NCBI GenBank assembly: GCA_963819635.1
Contig: CAWFWX010000003.1
Span: 310,001 to 374,000 of the forward strand
DNA length: 64,000 bases
Direction: 5' to 3'
DNA from: JACVRW01 sp963819635
GTDB lineage: Bacteria > Actinomycetota > Thermoleophilia > Solirubrobacterales > Thermoleophilaceae
Shown here: piece by piece, positions 61,919 through 64,000 of the stretch
How positions within the stretch are numbered: position 1 is the stretch's first letter
Layout: every line of letters starts with the position of its first letter
Program-made: the position numbers and the translations under genes
Notes under the pieces: model-generated
What the model was told of the DNA's origin: nothing
The model's database searches: none
What the model saw: only the letters and a program-made list of their open reading frames with translations

Positions 61919-62997
61919 AGCTTCACGGCCTCGCGGTCCCCGGGCTTGCCGGATCCGCCGTCCTCGGTCTTGCCGGTGGCGCGGCCGGCGGCCGCGCCGG
62001 TGGTGGGCGCCTGGCCGGTCTCGCCTGCGCCCGGCTCGTAGTGAGAGGGCGCCACGCCGAGGTGAAGCTCAACGCGCCTCACCCGCTCGAGCACGCGCTG
62101 CTGGAGCACGCGCATCCCGGCGAGGATGTCCGCGATCACGCCGAGCGCGACGAACTGCACGGCGATGATGAACAGCGTCGAGCCCACGATGAGCGACTGG
62201 ACGTGCCCGTCGGTCTCGCCGTTGATCACGAACCACAGGAAGCGCAGCCACAGGCCGGCTCCCAGCAGCGCGGTGATGAAGGCCGCGGCGAGGAACACCC
62301 GCAGCGGCTCGTAGAGCGTGTAGATGCGGAAGATCGACACCGTGTTGCGGCGCACGTACGCCCACATCGACGGGAACAGCCGTGACTCGCGCGTCTTCGC
62401 GTTCGTCCGGATCGGGACGTGGTCGACCGCCACGACCATCTTCCCCGCCTGGATGATCGACTCGAGCGTGTAGGTGAACTTCGACACCACCTGCATCTGG
62501 AGCGCCGCCTCGCGGTTGTAGGCGCGGAAGCCGGAGGTCGTGTCCGGCACGTTCGTGCCCGACGCCCGCCGCACGACGGCGCTGCCGAGGCGCTGGAGGC
62601 GCTTCTTCAGCGGCGAGAAGTGGTCGATCTGGTCGGTCTCGCGGTCGCCGATCACCATGTCGGCGTGGCCGGCGAGGATCGGCGCCACGAGCTTGGGGAT
62701 GTCGCCGCCGTAGTACTGGTTGTCGGCGTCGGTGTTGACGATGATGTCGGCGCCGAGCTTCAGCGAGGCGTCGAGGCCCGCCTGGAAGCCGGCGGCGAGC
62801 CCCTTGTTGTTCGTCAGACGCACGATGTGGTTCACGCCGTTCTCGCGCGCCACCTCGACGGTGCGGTCGGTGGACCCGTCGTCGATCACGAGCCACTCGA
62901 CCTTTTCGATGCCCTCGACTTCGCGCGGGAGGTCCGCCAGCGTCGCCGGCAGGGTCGCCTCCTCGTTGAAGCAGGGGATCTGGATGATGAGCTTCAT
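61915..62997 (-). CDS. Family-2 glycosyltransferase, dolichyl-phosphate mannose synthase type
   Basis: 360 aa. GT-A domain with IIQIPCFNEEATLPATL, LVIDDGSTDRTVE, NTDADNQYYGGDI (DxD) and TTSGFRAYNREAA. Two C-terminal membrane helices (about 228-250 and 265-295) anchor it. Likely transfers a sugar to a lipid carrier. A Gly/Pro/Thr tail ends it. ATG 62997; it is the first gene of the minus-strand surface-glycan set and diverges from the membrane protein at 63069. Confidence 0.9.
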   Translation of the reverse strand: MKLIIQIPCFNEEATLPATLADLPREVEGIEKVEWLVIDDGSTDRTVEVARENGVNHIVRLTNNKGLAAGFQAGLDASLKLGADIIVNTDADNQYYGGDIPKLVAPILAGHADMVIGDRETDQIDHFSPLKKRLQRLGSAVVRRASGTNVPDTTSGFRAYNREAALQMQVVSKFTYTLESIIQAGKMVVAVDHVPIRTNAKTRESRLFPSMWAYVRRNTVSIFRIYTLYEPLRVFLAAAFITALLGAGLWLRFLWFVINGETDGHVQSLIVGSTLFIIAVQFVALGVIADILAGMRVLQQRVLERVRRVELHLGVAPSHYEPGAGETGQAPTTGAAAGRATGKTEDGGSGKPGDREAVKL

Positions 62998-63068
62998 CGC
63001 GCGCCCTTAGCGTAGTTCACGCCCGGTTCACGACCTCCTGGTTCGGGCGCCCTACCGTGCGCTCAGGA

Positions 63069-64000
63069 ATGGGCAAGGTGACCGCCGCGTGCCTCGTTCT
63101 CGGGGCGCTCTCGCTGGTGCTGCCGTCGGAGCCGAGCTACGACCCGTGGGCCTGGCTGGTCTGGGGTCGCGAGGTCGGCCACCTCCACCTCAACACCGCC
63201 GGCGGCCCGTCGTGGAAGCCGTTCCCCGTGGCGGTAACAGCGATCCTGGCGCCGCTGGGAGGGATCGATTCGGGACTGCCCGCGGCGCTCTGGATCGCGC
63301 TCACGCGCGCCGCCTCGCTCGTCGCGCTCGTCCTCGCCTTTCGCCTCGCGCGCAGGCTGGCGGGGGGCGGCCGCGCGGGCACGCTCGCCGGGGCGGTCGC
63401 GGCGAGCTCGCTCTTCCTGCTCCCCGACTGGTTCCAGCTCGCGGCCCAGGGCAGCGATGCCCCGATGGCGGTCGCGCTCGTCCTGTGGGCCATCGAACGC
63501 CACCTCGATGGGCGGGTGCGGGACGCGGTGTTCCTGGGAGCCGTCGCGTCGCTCCTCCGACCCGAGCTGTTCCCCTTTCTCGCGCTCTACGGCCTCTACG
63601 CCTGGCGAGTGCAGCCGGAGCTGCGCCGCCTCCTGGCCGCGCTGGCCGCGGTGATCCCGGCGCTCTGGCTCGTGCCCGAGTGGATAGGCGCCGGCAATCC
63701 GCTCGACGGCGGCAAGCAGGCCGCCAGCGAGCCCTACTGGAGCCTCTCTCACCACCCGCGTCCGTGGGCGCGAGCGCTCGTGCGTGTCGACAACCATGCG
63801 GGCCTGCTGGTCGAGCTCCTCGCGGTTGCGGCCTTCGTGTCGGCGGCCCTGGCCCGCCGCTGGGCGGTGCTCCTGATCGCGGTCGCGGCCGGCCTCCAGG
63901 TGGCCACGTTCGTGGCGATGACGCAGGCCGGCTTCTCAGGGAATTCGCGCTACGTGCTGCCCGGTCTCGCGCTCATGTGCGTGCTCGCGGGGGTTGGCGC
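63069..64000 (+). CDS. Polytopic membrane protein (possible glycosyltransferase), 3' end outside window
   Basis: Open to the end of the window, at least 310 codons without a stop. From ATG: MGKVTAACLVLGALSLVLPS, then YDPWAWLVWGREVGHLHL, and at least seven hydrophobic segments. The first loop after helix 1 with a DPWAW block and Trp/His recalls GT-C mannosyltransferases, but no catalytic motif is certain. Neighbouring sugar genes support that reading. Divergent by 71 bases from the glycosyltransferase gene. Confidence 0.65.
   Translation, partial: MGKVTAACLVLGALSLVLPSEPSYDPWAWLVWGREVGHLHLNTAGGPSWKPFPVAVTAILAPLGGIDSGLPAALWIALTRAASLVALVLAFRLARRLAGGGRAGTLAGAVAASSLFLLPDWFQLAAQGSDAPMAVALVLWAIERHLDGRVRDAVFLGAVASLLRPELFPFLALYGLYAWRVQPELRRLLAALAAVIPALWLVPEWIGAGNPLDGGKQAASEPYWSLSHHPRPWARALVRVDNHAGLLVELLAVAAFVSAALARRWAVLLIAVAAGLQVATFVAMTQAGFSGNSRYVLPGLALMCVLAGVG

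Overview
The window is high-GC DNA, densely packed with genes. The gene content and protein style (FtsZ, ScpAB, class III adenylate cyclase with an Rv1264-like regulatory region, split GcvPA/GcvPB, LutABC, choice-of-anchor-Q surface proteins, NTF2/SnoaL-like proteins) point to an Actinomycetota member. The class Thermoleophilia (Solirubrobacterales-like) is my best guess, but this is inference from family resemblance, not a database match. There is no CRISPR array, prophage or rRNA operon, and I recognised no tRNA.

Layout. 1-5.2 kb: the 3' part of ftsZ, a GNAT acetyltransferase, an M20 peptidase and a convergent 921-aa ATP-binding LuxR regulator. 5.3-10.1 kb: a decayed peroxiredoxin, then the glycine cleavage operon gcvT-gcvH-gcvPA-gcvPB. 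10.2-14.1 kb: a small membrane protein, a sulfite-oxidase-family enzyme with no stop before trpS, a perfect CRP-type operator, then scpA-scpB. 14.2-17 kb: an EamA exporter, rlmN and a PAS-GGDEF diguanylate cyclase. 17.1-25.6 kb: rluB, an aromatic amino-acid block (aroH, hisC, aroF, tyrA, aroA), two membrane proteins, cmk and a frameshifted der. 25.6-28.1 kb: a processive family-2 glycosyltransferase with a HEAT-repeat membrane protein. 28.2-36.4 kb: tryptophanase, metK, adenylate cyclase, an HD-GYP protein, priA and def. 36.5-41.3 kb: malate synthase, ettA and a GCS2-type ligase. 41.3-46.8 kb: a region with many frameshifts, holding two exported proteins with related basic C-terminal modules plus small enzymes. 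46.8-55.2 kb: a divergent glycolate/lactate cluster, lldP-glcD-glcE-glcF against lutA-lutBC (LutB and LutC in one frame). 55.2-64 kb: fmt, a zinc ribbon protein, a molybdopterin oxidoreductase, a thioesterase-like protein, bcp, and a polysaccharide block (flippase, methyltransferase, glycosyltransferase, membrane protein running off the window).

How the parts fit. Glycolate oxidase (GlcDEF) would supply glyoxylate to malate synthase, and LutABC would oxidise lactate imported by LldP. AroF, TyrA, AroA, AroH and HisC cover the entry and the tyrosine/phenylalanine branch of aromatic synthesis. Def and Fmt form the N-formylmethionine cycle. Three second-messenger enzymes (GGDEF, HD-GYP, class III cyclase) and one CRP-like site lie within about 20 kb.

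Unusual sequence. Two dispersed palindromic repeat families occur in gene gaps. One is built on GGGGTCWGACCCC and supplies the stop codons of two genes; the other is a roughly 100-bp hairpin element. A number of genes carry single-base frame breaks, concentrated at 41.3-45.8 kb. These could be true decay or assembly error, and the sequence alone cannot separate the two.
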